Position numbers and translations under genes: made by a program
NCBI GenBank assembly: GCA_016716365.1
Contig: JADJWM010000004.1
Location: 7,263-71,262 of the forward strand
Direction of reading: 5' to 3'
DNA length: 64,000 nt
Origin: Chloracidobacterium sp.
Lineage (GTDB): Bacteria > Acidobacteriota > Blastocatellia > Pyrinomonadales > Pyrinomonadaceae
Shown here: piece after piece, positions 48,069-58,906 of the stretch
How positions within the stretch are numbered: position 1 is the first letter of the stretch
Layout: each line of letters begins with the position of its first letter
Notes under the pieces: model-generated
The model's database searches: none
Told to the model about the DNA's origin: nothing
Seen by the model: only the letters and a program-made list of their open reading frames with translations

Positions 48069-50153
48069 ATGAGACATTTCCTGCGACAACTTTCAACAAT
48101 TGCGATTGTCGCGATCGCAGCTTCCGTGACAGCATACGCGCAAGGCCAGCGGACACCTCTTGACGTAACGCACTACCAGATCGACGTTCAACTGCTTTCG
48201 GCCGAGAACAAATTGGCTGCGACCGCGGACGTAACTTTTATCCCGCTTGAAGATACGCGGTCCGTGGCCTTTGAGATGAACGGTTCGCTCAAGATCGATT
48301 CCATCACACGTACGGACCGCCCGGCCCCCGTCGCCACGCCGAATCCGCGGACCCGCCCCGCCGCTCCAGCCCAACCGCAGGCAGCGATCACCTTCATTCA
48401 GGATCAGGTCGGGATCTCGGAACTTGGGCCGAGTGTCAGGATCGACCTTGGCGAAGTGGTCACGAAAGGGACGCCGGTGACCCTGCAATTCAAATATGCG
48501 GGCATCCTGAATACCCCAAGCGGCGGCCCTTTGTTGACGAAGCGGTTGGCGTACGTAGGTGTTGATGAAGGCTATCTGATGTACGCGGCTCGCTGGTTCC
48601 CGTTCAACGATTATGCAGCCGACCGCGCGACCTCAGAGATCACGATAACGGCCCCGGCCGGGCTTCAGGTCGTCGGAGTTTCGGACGTGCCGGCAACGGC
48701 GGCAGGCGGCAAGTTCAAATTCACCAAATCGAAGCCCGGGTTGATCGGGAACATCGCTTACGGCAAATTTCTTAACCGGTCGATGCGTGTCGGCGATTTC
48801 GAGGTGCAGTTCTATACCCGCCCCGGAAATGATGCCCTTGTGGCAAGTTACGGCGAAACCCTTGGCAAGGCTCTCGTTTTCTATGCCCAGAAGTACGGCC
48901 CCGCGGAGATGGGGAATCGGCTGATCGTTGCACAGATCGACGATGAAAGCCTGGATTTCTACTCGGCTCTCGGAATGCTCTTTGTTTCCAGCAGGCAGTT
49001 CGAACAATCCCGCCCGATAACGGAGGAAAGGCTTCAGCGCGAGGCGGCTTATCAATGGTGGGGCCTTACGGTCGGCCTCAAATCGTTTGACGATGCATGG
49101 CTGTCACAGGGCCTTGCCGAATACAGCGCGTTTTCGCTGCGGGAGAGCAATTTGAATGCGGCCCAGGCCGAGGCTTTGCGCCGCGAACTCCTTGAAAAGT
49201 CCCTTACGTTCGAGCAAACCGCGTCCCTGCTTCGGGCGCCGGCAAATCTTGACGACCAGTCGGTTGCGTATCAGTACATCATGTACGCAAAGGGGGCATT
49301 TGTTTACAAGCTTTTAAGGGATACGCTCGGAAGCCAGAAGTTCGACCAACTGCTCCGGACCTTCCTCCAGGAGTATCGTGGTAAGAACATTTCTATCGAT
49401 GAATTCGAGAAGCTGGCTTCGCGGATCGCCGGCGACAACCTTCGATATTTCTTTGCCCGCTGGGTCGAAGGAACTGGGGTCCCGGAGTTTTCAAGCGACT
49501 ATCAGATAATCCGTACCCGCGGCGGCAAGTTCGTCGCCCGCGGCACGATCAAACAGAATTACGACAATCTGCGTTTGCCGGTGGATATCCAACTCCGCAG
49601 CGAGGGTGACGGCGGCCTGAAGACCGTTACCGTGCAGCTTGACGAAGCGACGGCCGACTTTAACATTGAAGCTGAAGGCAAACCGATCGCGGTGGTGATC
49701 GACCCAGGGTACAAGCTCCTCCGCATTTCCCCGGACCTGAGGGTCTCGTCGATCGCCCGCCGGGGCATCGAACAGTTCAAAGAGGGCAATTATGTTGAGG
49801 CCCAGGCTCAGTTCGAGGCGGCCCTCAAGCTTGACCGCTCGAATTCATGGGTCTATTACCATCTCGGCCTCTTGTTCCTTGAACAAAGGAATTACGACCT
49901 TGCGATCGATAACTTTAAGGCCGCACTCAGCGGCGATCTGAGCCCGACGTGGCTTTCGGTCTGGTCGAACATCAAGATGGGCAATGCCTACGACGCGAAG
50001 GGCGACCGGGCAAGGGCGGTCGCCGCCTATGGCCGGGCTCAGGGCATCGGCGATGATTATGATAATGCCCAGGAAGCGGTCAAGAAATATCAGGCTACTC
50101 CGTACGATCCCCGCGAGCCGAAAGCAACCGCCGTCGTAAAGGCGACGCAATAG
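48069..50153 (+). CDS. M1 aminopeptidase-like protein lacking zinc ligands, with C-terminal TPR
   Basis: The 694-residue protein has a signal peptide (residues 1-25), an M1-type N-terminal beta domain and a gluzincin-like core. Where M1 enzymes have HExxH followed 18 residues later by Glu, this protein has Arg324-Glu325-Ala-Ala-Tyr328 and Gln347 (in WLSQGLAEY). All three zinc ligands are therefore replaced, though QWWG is kept. The last 120 residues are TPR repeats (QFKEGNYVEAQAQFEAALKL). It is probably a non-catalytic binding or scaffold protein of the periplasm. The start at 48069 opens the signal peptide. Confidence 0.8.
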   Translation: MRHFLRQLSTIAIVAIAASVTAYAQGQRTPLDVTHYQIDVQLLSAENKLAATADVTFIPLEDTRSVAFEMNGSLKIDSITRTDRPAPVATPNPRTRPAAPAQPQAAITFIQDQVGISELGPSVRIDLGEVVTKGTPVTLQFKYAGILNTPSGGPLLTKRLAYVGVDEGYLMYAARWFPFNDYAADRATSEITITAPAGLQVVGVSDVPATAAGGKFKFTKSKPGLIGNIAYGKFLNRSMRVGDFEVQFYTRPGNDALVASYGETLGKALVFYAQKYGPAEMGNRLIVAQIDDESLDFYSALGMLFVSSRQFEQSRPITEERLQREAAYQWWGLTVGLKSFDDAWLSQGLAEYSAFSLRESNLNAAQAEALRRELLEKSLTFEQTASLLRAPANLDDQSVAYQYIMYAKGAFVYKLLRDTLGSQKFDQLLRTFLQEYRGKNISIDEFEKLASRIAGDNLRYFFARWVEGTGVPEFSSDYQIIRTRGGKFVARGTIKQNYDNLRLPVDIQLRSEGDGGLKTVTVQLDEATADFNIEAEGKPIAVVIDPGYKLLRISPDLRVSSIARRGIEQFKEGNYVEAQAQFEAALKLDRSNSWVYYHLGLLFLEQRNYDLAIDNFKAALSGDLSPTWLSVWSNIKMGNAYDAKGDRARAVAAYGRAQGIGDDYDNAQEAVKKYQATPYDPREPKATAVVKATQ

Positions 50154-50193
50154 TTGATATCGAGGAAGTGGCAGATGCCATCGTAAAAAAAGT

Positions 50194-50223
50194 AAGGCTG
50201 CTCAATGTACGTTGAGCAGCCTT
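50194..50223. terminator. Bidirectional intrinsic terminator
   Basis: AAGGCTGCTCAA (50194-50205) pairs perfectly with TTGAGCAGCCTT (50212-50223) around a 6-base loop. It has TTTT on the plus-strand side and seven A before it, which read as U on the minus strand. It serves the M1-like gene and the convergent TonB receptor gene. Confidence 0.85.
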
Positions 50224-50250
50224 TTCCAGTCCCCCTTTGGATCAGTTATG

Positions 50251-53200
50251 TCAGAACCGGAATTTCGCCCGGAACTGGCCGACGCGAGGGCCGCCGATAG
50301 AGTTTGTGATCGTTCCGAAATCAGTCCCATCCTGAAGATCGCTGTTGGGATTCGCGAAGTTGACCCGATTGAACACATTGAAGAGATCGAAACCGAGTTC
50401 GAAGCTCATACGTTCATTGATCTTCGTGCTCTTGGCAAAACTCAGGTCGAATCGATTCTGCGTCGGGCCGCGGAAGGTGTTCCTTCCAAGATTCCCGAAC
50501 AGCCCGAACGCCGATGAGAAGCACGATCCGTCGATAACGTTGAGGTTATTGGCGCTAGCTTCGGAGACAGCCTGAGATGCAGTGCAGTTGGTGTTCGGCC
50601 GCCCGAATCCCAACCGCAATAGCCCGCCGGCCCCGCGAGTGACGCTCGTATAATGGGCGGCGGTTTGTACCTCTGGTTCCGAGGCGAAGACCGTGAACGG
50701 CGTGCCCGACTGCGCCTGGAAGAATCCGGATATCGACCAGCCCTTTATGAAGGCGTTGTTCGAACGCCCGGTCGGTATTTCCCATACGAAATTCGTACTG
50801 AAACGATGAGTCCTGTCGAAATCGGACGGCCCGCGGTTGTTGTCAAGATCGTACGCGCTTCCCTGGGCAATGAACCCGACGTTCGGAACGTCCGGCTTTC
50901 CGCCGCCCGCAGTGCTTCCGGGGTCGCTTGACATTACATCGAGGGACTTCGAGAACGTGTAGGCAACATTGAACTGTAGCCCGCTCGAGAGCCGTTTTGT
51001 CAGGCTGAACTGGCCGCCGTGATAGTCCGAATATCCCTTCGACTGGAGCAATAGCGCCTCCGGCACGTTGAAACCGAGGATCGGAACCCTTGCCTCGAAG
51101 TTGATCACCTGCCCGTTGGCGTTCGCAAGGTTCAGGTCGATCTGGCCGGTCACAGAATTCAGGAACCCGAACGCCCTGCCAAGCCCGCGTGCTCGTGCCG
51201 TAGATCCGGCATTCAATGGCCCGTTCGGCGAACCCGCGGCGAGATATGCCTGATTGAACCGTTCGTAGATGTGGTCCGGGTTGTTCGGATCGTTCATATC
51301 GAAGCCCTGGTTCAACGCCCGTGCGATGAGAAGATTCACACCCTTGGTGCCGACATATCGCGCCTCGAACAGCAGGTCGCGGAAAAGCTCGTACTGGACG
51401 CCAAAATTCCATTGGTGAACATACGGAGTCCTGAGGTTGCGGTCGATCGCCCTAAACTCAAACGTTTCCGCGATATTTCCCCGCGTGCAGTTCGCTCCGG
51501 TCGTTGAATTACAGCCTGAGCCCTGCGGGGTTCCCCGCGAATCGACGTAGACCGGAGTATTGTCCCTGATCTGGTAGGTCCCGTTGGCTCCGGACGATCG
51601 CACGATCCGGAACGGAAGCCACTGGTTCAATGAAATGTTCGTGGGCACGCCGGAGAAAGCGGACACGATCGGCACATTGCCGCTCGGGACGGTTATCTCA
51701 ACCTCTCGCAGGAACGGGTAGTTCGAGAATATCGTGTTGATAAATGCAGCAGACGGGCGGTCGTAGAAGATGCCGTAGCCGCCCCGAAAGACCAACTTAT
51801 CCGTCGCCGCAAAAGCGAAACCGATCCTCGGAGCAAAGTTGTTCAGGTCCTGGCCGTTGAGAGTGTGCTTGTTGCCCGCCACGCGTGTGGCCGATGCGGC
51901 TCCGTCAACCACTGAAAGGCCGGTCTGGCTTACGTTGCTCGGCACCAGGAAGCCGGGACTCGGATTGTCGCATAATTCGTTTGTCCCGCCGGTCGCCGTA
52001 AAGCACGGCAGCCACGGTTCAAGATCGAAATTTCCGATGAACCCGTTCTTCTCGGTCGGCCACATGAATAGTTCGTAGCGCAGCCCGGCATTCATCGTGA
52101 GCTTCCGGTTGATCTTCCAGTCACCGGAAAGGTATAGGCCGACATCCTTGAATCGAAACTGCTTGAACGTGATCCCGTACTGTGTGTCGGCCTCGGTCGC
52201 ATTCCCGGTCAGAAGCTGAGTAAACGAATCGAATTTCTCGAACTCGGTAGCCTGCTCTTCCGGAAGATTGCTGTCGTACTGGTGGCTCTTGAATTCGCCG
52301 CCAAATTTGAGGCGAGGCTCTTGTAGTTCCAGCTCACATTGTCGGCGATACTGAGCGTCACCTGTTTCCTTTGGTTGAACGAGTCATTCGGGCCGCCGAA
52401 TGAGAAGTTGGCAATGTTGTTCCGGCCGATGAAATGGCCGAGCCGGGTCGTTGCCGGGCTGGAATCGAACAGTGAGGCCGGATTCTGGATACCGACGGCC
52501 TCATTGCTTAGTTCCGATGCCAGGAACGGATCGTCCAGCCGCCGAGTGTTGTTCAGGGAGTAGTAGCCGAACTTGACCTCGTTGATCCAGTTCGATGTAA
52601 AGACGTGCGTATCGCCGATCGACAGGGTCTTGTTCCGGTCGGCCCGCCGAAGCATGAACGGCGATGCAAGGCTGCTCGGGTCCGGGAATGGGTCGAGGCC
52701 GGGAAAGTCCGAATAGAAGAACGTGCCGCTGAGCGTGTTCTGGCTGGAGAGTTGGCCGTCAAGCCGTGCTGTGATCTGGTTCTGCCGGAACTCCGCCGGA
52801 ATGACGTCGATGACCTCGACCAGGGGGTTGTTTCGCTGGAGCGTCCGGCTGGCAACGCTGGGGAAATTTCCGAACTGATAGCTGCCGGTCCCCGACTGAT
52901 CAACAATGCCCAGAGCCGTGTAATTCGTGATCGAAGGAAGTACGAATCCGCCGGTCACCGGATTCCGGAGGTTGAATAGCCTGAAAGCGACATCGCTGAT
53001 GTCGGACGCGGTTAGGCAATTCGATCCGGAGCAGCCGTTGAATTGATTGAACGCAGCTGCAATGGCCGCCGGAGACCTATCATCGCCGAGGGCGCTCAGG
53101 GCCATCGGAAGGACCGTTCGCGTCCTTGCGGTCGGTACCAGGCCGGTCTTTGCATCGGTGAACTGGTATCCGCCGAAAAAAAAGAACCTGTCCTTGATGA

Positions 53201-54085
53201 TCGGGCCGCCCAGTGTGAAACCCGTCTCGATGCGGTCGGCCTGCGGCTTTTCTTCACCGGCCTTCTCAAGAAAGAATTCGTTCGCGTTGAACGCCTTGTT
53301 CTGCATGTAGAAATAGGCGGAACCGTTCAACTGGTTCCCGCCGGATTTCGTGACAAGCTGGAAATTTCCGCCGCCGCTGCGGCCCGTCGATGCGTCGTAG
53401 AGCGAGGTCTGGAGTTTGACCTCTTGCAGCGTCTCAGGGGCCGGCGAGATATTGTCAGTCAGCGAGCCCTCGTTGCTGGTGATGTTCGTTGCATCGATAC
53501 CGTTGAAAAAAGACTCGTCGAAGTGGTCCTCGTTCCGTTCACAGACGGCGAAATGTTGCCGGCACTAGCCACGCCCACCGGTGACAGTTCCGACGAAACG
53601 CCAGCCTCTGACGAAAGCAGCCCGGTGAAACTTCTGACTGAAGTGGGCGTGCGAATCAACTGCTCGCCGGTGATCTGCCTTGCTACTGCGGCACTTTCCG
53701 TCTGGATCAACGGTTGTTCGGCGGTTACATCGACGAAAACATCTGAAACGCCCACCTCAAGCGTGACGTCCACGGTGCGGGTCACAAGGGCCTCAACGTC
53801 CGTCGGTTGGCTGACGGCCTTCTTAAAGCCATCTTTTTCATATGAAACCGTATAGATCCCGACCGGAAGCTGGATGATCGTCCAACGGCCCTCGTCGTTG
53901 GTGATCGCCGCACGGGTAAGGTTCGTACCGGTGTTCCTGACGGTAACACTTGCCCCCGGCACGACGGCGTTATTCGGGTCCTTCACCGTCCCGCTCAATC
54001 CCCCTGTTGCCTGGCCGAACGCGGCCGAAGCAGAAACAAGGGCCAGGAGGATAAAAAGAGGTCCCGTCAAAAGTTTTGCTCGCAT
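50251..54085 (-). pseudogene. Oar-type TonB-dependent receptor with carboxypeptidase-regulatory domain, two frameshifts
   Basis: The N-terminal frame (54085 to about 53505) has a signal peptide ending FGQ and a carboxypeptidase-regulatory domain (SGTVKDPNNAVVPGASV, YTVSYEKDGF). The middle frame (to about 52315) contains the plug and first strands, with SGGGNFQLVTKSGG and RFFFFGGYQFTDAK. The last frame runs to 50251 with beta-barrel strands and ends FRAKFRF, a typical outer-membrane C-terminus. Frame changes lie at an A6/T6 run (53505-53510) and near 52308-52325. Repaired, it would be about 1,278 residues. It likely imports a large substrate; which one is unknown. GGAGA precedes the ATG. Confidence 0.88.
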
Positions 54086-54308
54086 ATTAGTTCTCCAAAA
54101 TAAAGATCGAAAAGAAGGCGCACGAGGGACTTGTCAGCCTGAGCGGCTTTCCTCGTAGAGTTGTTTAATGTTTCTTGAAGTTTCAATCGCCAGAATAGGC
54201 GTGGCGGGTTAAACGAATCTGAAATTCATGTTAATTCGGTATTAACTTTAGCGAGCAGGCTGATGGCTTGGACGGTGGATCGAGGTCGTCCGCGGCTGCC
54301 GGAATGGA

Positions 54309-55667
54309 TCAGCGGATCAGTGCTTCGGCTGCTGCTTCACCGGTCTCGACAGCGCCCTCCATGAAGCCCTGCCAATCTGCAATATGTTCCCCGGCGAAGA
54401 GGACCTTGAGATGAGGGCGGGCGAGCACAGGCCTGATCCCGAACCATTGGCCGGGACGGTAGATAGCGTAGGCTCCGCCCGTATACTCGTCTCGCTGCCA
54501 AGCGTAAGAAACGATCCCGCGTGAACGGTTGGGCGCCTCCCAACTAAGATCGATCAGATCGCGAACCACGGTCGTTTGCCGTCTGCCGTCGTCCTGAGAC
54601 GCCAGGACGTCAGCTTTGTCACCCACGGCGTAGGCGGTCAGGATACCTTGTTTTCCGGCTTGTCCCTGCGTGCTGTGGAAATAATAGTGAGAGGTAGTGT
54701 CTGTCACCATCGAGAAATTCTCGTCCTTCCAGAACCTCTCGTCGAACAAAACGCTGTTCTTGATTATCCGCGAATATCCCAGCCTTTCGGCGGCCGACGC
54801 CTGCAGCGGCGGAAGCGGCGGATCGAACTTTATCTTCCGCAGGCTCGGCACCGGGGCCGTGCAAATGCAGGCATCGGCAGTGAATTCCTCGTCGCCGACT
54901 TTCACTGTAACGATCCCTCGTTTTTGAACGATGTCCGTGACCTTCTTACCGAGCCGGATATTCTCAGTCCCGATCCGCGATGCGAATTCCTGGACAAGAC
55001 GGGAGTTCCCACCCGTCATCTTATAATCCATCTCGTTGTTCGGGCTTGACTCGGCATATTCGGCCATGGCCGCGAACGCTGAAACGTTGCGGATCGATTC
55101 GCCGAAATCGGTGCTGTCCATCAGGTCCCGGACAATTAGGTCGTCGCGTGAAAAGCCGATGTTCTGAAGGTGGGTCCACCAGTCGATCCGGTCAAGCTCG
55201 GTCTTCTGAACCTGTTTCAGTTTCTCGTAGGAACCCATCATTTCGGCCCAAGCCTTTTTTGCCGGCTCCGAAAAGCCCCATTCCCGCGGGGCCGAGACCT
55301 TGCCGTTCTGCATCAACCGGTCTTCGAACTGGTGTTTTTGAAGAGGTATCTTGAACTCGGTGCAAAGTGCTCGAATCCGCTCGTGGCTTTCGCCGACCCA
55401 CTCGGCCCCGAGTTCGCAGATCAGGTCGGTGTCGCGAAAAGTATGGGATAAGACCCGGCCGCCGGCCCTGCTCCGGCCTTCCAGAATGGTGACCTCCCAA
55501 CCGGCGTTCTTAAGTTTGTAGGCAGCCGAAAGCCCGGCGAGACCCGAGCCAATGACGACGCAGCTCTTTGGCCGACGCTGGGCCACGGCGGCGGTCGAAG
55601 CCACAGAAAGGCCGGCAGCGGCGGCGGTGAGGCGCTTTAGGAATTCACGTCGATCTGTCGTGGTCAT
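54309..55667 (-). CDS. Flavin-containing amine oxidase, Tat-exported
   Basis: A twin-arginine signal (DRREFLKRLTAAAAGLSVA) precedes the FAD-binding motif CVVIGSGLAGLSAAYKL and ILEGRSRAGGRVLSHTF, the marks of the monoamine oxidase/L-amino-acid oxidase family. GEHIADWQGFMEGAVETG at the C-terminus is the second FAD-contacting motif. The enzyme oxidises amines or amino acids to imines with peroxide production. The 452-residue length is usual. Its product may link to the amino acid theme of this window, but the substrate is open. Confidence 0.9.
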   Translation of the reverse strand: MTTTDRREFLKRLTAAAAGLSVASTAAVAQRRPKSCVVIGSGLAGLSAAYKLKNAGWEVTILEGRSRAGGRVLSHTFRDTDLICELGAEWVGESHERIRALCTEFKIPLQKHQFEDRLMQNGKVSAPREWGFSEPAKKAWAEMMGSYEKLKQVQKTELDRIDWWTHLQNIGFSRDDLIVRDLMDSTDFGESIRNVSAFAAMAEYAESSPNNEMDYKMTGGNSRLVQEFASRIGTENIRLGKKVTDIVQKRGIVTVKVGDEEFTADACICTAPVPSLRKIKFDPPLPPLQASAAERLGYSRIIKNSVLFDERFWKDENFSMVTDTTSHYYFHSTQGQAGKQGILTAYAVGDKADVLASQDDGRRQTTVVRDLIDLSWEAPNRSRGIVSYAWQRDEYTGGAYAIYRPGQWFGIRPVLARPHLKVLFAGEHIADWQGFMEGAVETGEAAAEALIR

Positions 55668-55720
55668 CACTAAATATTAAACCCCAACCGCCGGGCAGGC
55701 TCAACTTTGAAGTCAAAACC

Positions 55721-56488
55721 CTACATATATACGCCGTCGATCCTCACCGGCGGCCGGATACGTATGTGATAATGTTCGCTGTGATTCGCTTCGTGCGTCG
55801 TCAGTTTCAGGTCCTTGATGAAGCGTGGATCGTTAAAGAAAATGTACTTCGTGTCCATGTGCTTCTTGATCATCTGGCATTGGACTTTTGCAGCCTCAAA
55901 ATGGAACAGCTTGGTGTAGTTGTGGGCCCTTAGCTGGAACCACTCGTTCGTGTGCGGCGGGAGAAGCGGCAGGCGAATATCGACATCGAGGCCGGTTTCG
56001 TGGCTCTTGTGCCCGGAAGGATTCTTTCCCGCTTTTTGCGGTGAACATTCCCGGACCCACAACGGAGGCGCGTCATTTACCGTAAACAAAGCGGCCGCAC
56101 GATACATCGCTCCGGCCGTGTTCAGCCGCTCGAGCAGCCAAGAGGTTGCCCAGCCGCCGTTAGATTCCGCATAATCCTTTGTGCTGGACCAGCCGAGCCC
56201 GCCGCCACCCCAGATCCGCACCCATTTCGGGGCATTCTGGGCCGCAAGCCATCGATGGGTCTCGCCATGCAGGCTGATCTTGCCGTCGCCCTTGTCTATC
56301 TTGCCGCTGCCCTTGATCATCGACTGGATCAACTTGATCGTCAGGATCATGTCCGACTCCTTGCCGGTCTTGCAGTGGGCGACCCGCTCATATCCGAGCT
56401 CAAGGAGCCTGTCCCTTACACTTACTACGTCCGCTGGATTGTTATTTGCATTGGCCCCGACGGAACCGGAGAGTATTAGTTTCGCCAT
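55721..56488 (-). CDS. Putative murein endopeptidase (M74/M15-like) with N-terminal peptidoglycan-binding-like region
   Basis: The 255-residue protein has an N-terminal helical region (about 1-80) resembling a peptidoglycan-binding module, then a metallopeptidase part. GHKSHETGLDVDIRLP (about residue 160) holds the His and Asp zinc ligands of the MepA-type pattern, and HSEHYHIRIRPP supplies the final His ligands. There is no obvious signal peptide. It probably cuts peptidoglycan cross-links, but an autolysin or contractile-system role is possible. The stop of the ATPase at 56513 lies 24 bp upstream. Confidence 0.7.
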   Translation of the reverse strand: MAKLILSGSVGANANNNPADVVSVRDRLLELGYERVAHCKTGKESDMILTIKLIQSMIKGSGKIDKGDGKISLHGETHRWLAAQNAPKWVRIWGGGGLGWSSTKDYAESNGGWATSWLLERLNTAGAMYRAAALFTVNDAPPLWVRECSPQKAGKNPSGHKSHETGLDVDIRLPLLPPHTNEWFQLRAHNYTKLFHFEAAKVQCQMIKKHMDTKYIFFNDPRFIKDLKLTTHEANHSEHYHIRIRPPVRIDGVYM

Positions 56489-56512
56489 TTTTCATTACCT
56501 CGATCAAAACTT

Positions 56513-57316
56513 CTAAATGATCGTGGTTATGATCTCGCGAATGGTTCGGTTGAGTTCGCGGTCGTCCGTAATCGGCGAGCATATCGCGATCTCGGCGGCC
56601 TCGATCGGCGAAATTCCTTTCGCGATCAGCTGTGCGGCGTAGATCAGCAGCCTGGTCGAAACACCCTCTTCGAGACCATGTCCACGAAGGTTTCGTACCT
56701 TTTGACCGATGCTGACCAGATCTTTTGCCGTATTTTCATCGACGCCGCCTTCCATGCCGACGATCTCCGCCTCCTGGTCCGGGCCCGGATAATCGAATTC
56801 GAGCGCAACGAACCGCTGTCGAGTGGATTGTTTTAAGTCCTTTAGAATGGACTGGTAACCGGGGTTGTACGAGACGACCAGCATGAACTCCGGCGGGGCT
56901 TCGATAACGGTTCCTCGCTTCTCGATCGGCAGCCGCCGGCGGTCGTCCGTCAGCGGGTGAATTATCACGACCGTGTCCTTTCTCGCCTCCACGACCTCGT
57001 CAAGGTAACAGATCGCTCCCGCACGGACCGCCGCCGTCAAGGGCCCGTCGTGCCAGACGGTTTCCTCGCCTTCTAGCAGAAATCGTCCGACAAGGTCCGT
57101 TGAAGAAAGGTCTTCATGACACGCTACCGTTATCAGAGGCCGTCCCAGACGATGGGCCATGTACTCGACGAACCGTGTTTTGCCGCATCCGGTCGGCCCC
57201 TTTAACATCGCCGGCAGGCGGGCCGAGTATGCCGCCTCAAACAAGGCGATCTCGTTCTTTATCGGCAAATAGTAAGGCTCTTTCTCGACCTTATATTTTT
57301 CAACGGCAAGTTCCAT
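56513..57316 (-). CDS. MoxR-type AAA ATPase, CbbQ/NirQ/NorQ group
   Basis: The 267-residue ATPase has Walker A MLKGPTGCGKTRFVEYMA, Walker B GAICYLDEVVEARKD and the sensor VVSYNPGYQSILKDL. The sequence between, VACHEDLSSTDLVGRFLLEG, is diagnostic of the CbbQ/NorQ subgroup. These act as activases with a VWA partner (CbbO/NorD) on Rubisco, nitric-oxide reductase or similar metalloenzymes. No VWA gene is seen near. The ATG at 57316 begins the normal domain. Confidence 0.9.
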   Translation of the reverse strand: MELAVEKYKVEKEPYYLPIKNEIALFEAAYSARLPAMLKGPTGCGKTRFVEYMAHRLGRPLITVACHEDLSSTDLVGRFLLEGEETVWHDGPLTAAVRAGAICYLDEVVEARKDTVVIIHPLTDDRRRLPIEKRGTVIEAPPEFMLVVSYNPGYQSILKDLKQSTRQRFVALEFDYPGPDQEAEIVGMEGGVDENTAKDLVSIGQKVRNLRGHGLEEGVSTRLLIYAAQLIAKGISPIEAAEIAICSPITDDRELNRTIREIITTII

Positions 57317-57402
57317 ATACAAACTTCTCGGGCCGAGACCCGGCTGCGGCACTCGGCCGCTGCATCAGTTAATTTCGCGGCGCGGACCAAAAGGCCGTTC
57401 GT

Positions 57403-58852
57403 CTACGCCCGGAAGCGCCCCCAATCGCCCCAGATCGCGAACGTCCAGCCGGCGCCCATGATATTCACGAAGAGGATCTTTCCGTCAGGAGAGAATGTCG
57501 CACCCGCGAATTCGATGCGCTCGGACCCGGGGATGATGTTGTGGGCAAAGTCTGCCAGTTTTCCGTCCGGCGTTAAGATTCGAATGTAGTTATCGGCAGT
57601 CCCGCCCTCGCCGACGTAATCGCTGTCCTCACAAATGAAAAGCAGATCACTGCGAGGCATCAGGCAGATATTGTCGGGCATGTCGAGCAGGTTTCGATCG
57701 GGCGATTCGAACAAAAGGGTCAATCGGCCCCGGTCATGCGAAACGGCCTCGTACATCCAGATCTGACCGCCCTTGGCGTCGCCGCCGCTGGTCGAAGTGA
57801 AGTAGATACGGCCGTCGCCGTCATTGCAGCACCCCTCCAGCCGATTGAACAGGGCGGCACCTTTCGCACGGCCCTGTTTGGACACAGCCATCGGGTCCAT
57901 GTCCGCCGAAGCCGGGTCGGGATCATCGATCGTCACCCACCGTGTTTCAAAAGTTGACGGTGCTTTTTGGCCTGATCGCGTGTCAAATTCGTCCTTACCT
58001 ACGACGGCCAGCGTTTGAAGTATGCCGCCATTAACGAGACGTTTGTTCTTCTTCGGAAGGAACCGGTAAAAGCCGCATGGATTATAATCCTCAGTCAGAT
58101 AAACGATCCCGCTTTTCCGGTCTACCGAAATTGCCTCGTGAGTGAACCGTCCCATCGCCTTCAGCGGCACGGGAGGCACCGGCCCGTTGGCCGATGCAGG
58201 TACCTCAAAACAGTATCCGTGCGGTTTCGAGAACCCGCCGGACTTGATGCCGCGGGAATTTGTCCGGATCGAAGGCCCTAATGTCGTTTCTTCACACGAG
58301 ATCCAGCTTCCCCAAGGCGTCGGCCCCCCGGCGCAATTTATAAGCGTACCCGACAAGCTCACAAAGTCACGAACGATCGTTTTCGACTTGGGGTCGATCA
58401 CCAGCGTGGTCGTACCGCCGCCGGCATCGGGATCGTAGGCGTTGACCTGACTGATAGCCGAATTCGGCTTTGGGATGCTCCCGTTTACGATCTCGTGATT
58501 TCGAACGATCCTGAGCTCGTTCCTGACCTTAAAGGTCCACATTCCGTCGGGCGCGGCAGGCGTCGGTGAACCGTTCGACATTGGCCTTCCCGGTCTTGCT
58601 CATCACGTTGTATTCAAACCCCTGCGGCATTGCAAGAAGTGTTTCACCGGTGTTTTTGGCAGGCGTCGGCAGCAGCGTCCCGAAACCATGCGATCGAGCC
58701 CTCTCAAGCTCCCCGACCTGCTTCAAAGCCGATGCCCGGTTAGCCAGCGAACTGGAAGCCAGGGCGATCCCGGCCGAACTTAAAGCCGAATGTCTTAAAA
58801 ATGTCCTTCTGTCCACAGCCGACACCTCCGAGCTAAGTAAGGATCCATTCAT
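57403..58852 (-). pseudogene. PhoX/DUF839-type Tat-exported protein with one frameshift
   Basis: The first frame (58852-58580) has a Tat signal (DRRTFLRHSALSSAGIALAS) and LLAMPQGFEYNVMSKTGKA. The second frame (from 58581 to 57403) continues with SNGSPTPAAPDGMWTFKVRN, VNAYDPDAGGGTTTLVID and HEAISVDRKSGIVYLTEDYNPCGFYRF, which are DUF839/PhoX beta-propeller motifs. An extra A near 58580 would restore the frame. PhoX is a secreted calcium/iron phosphatase; many DUF839 proteins are uncharacterised. Repaired length is about 480 residues. Confidence 0.85.
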
Positions 58853-58906
58853 AGGTTAAAATGCTTTGCGGCCAAATTCAATCACCCTGGCCTGCGGTCG
58901 GTTTTT

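Noticed and set aside
48093..49055. Long minus-strand frames under the M1-like gene
   Set aside because: They are antisense shadows; the plus-strand protein is clearly conserved and continuous.
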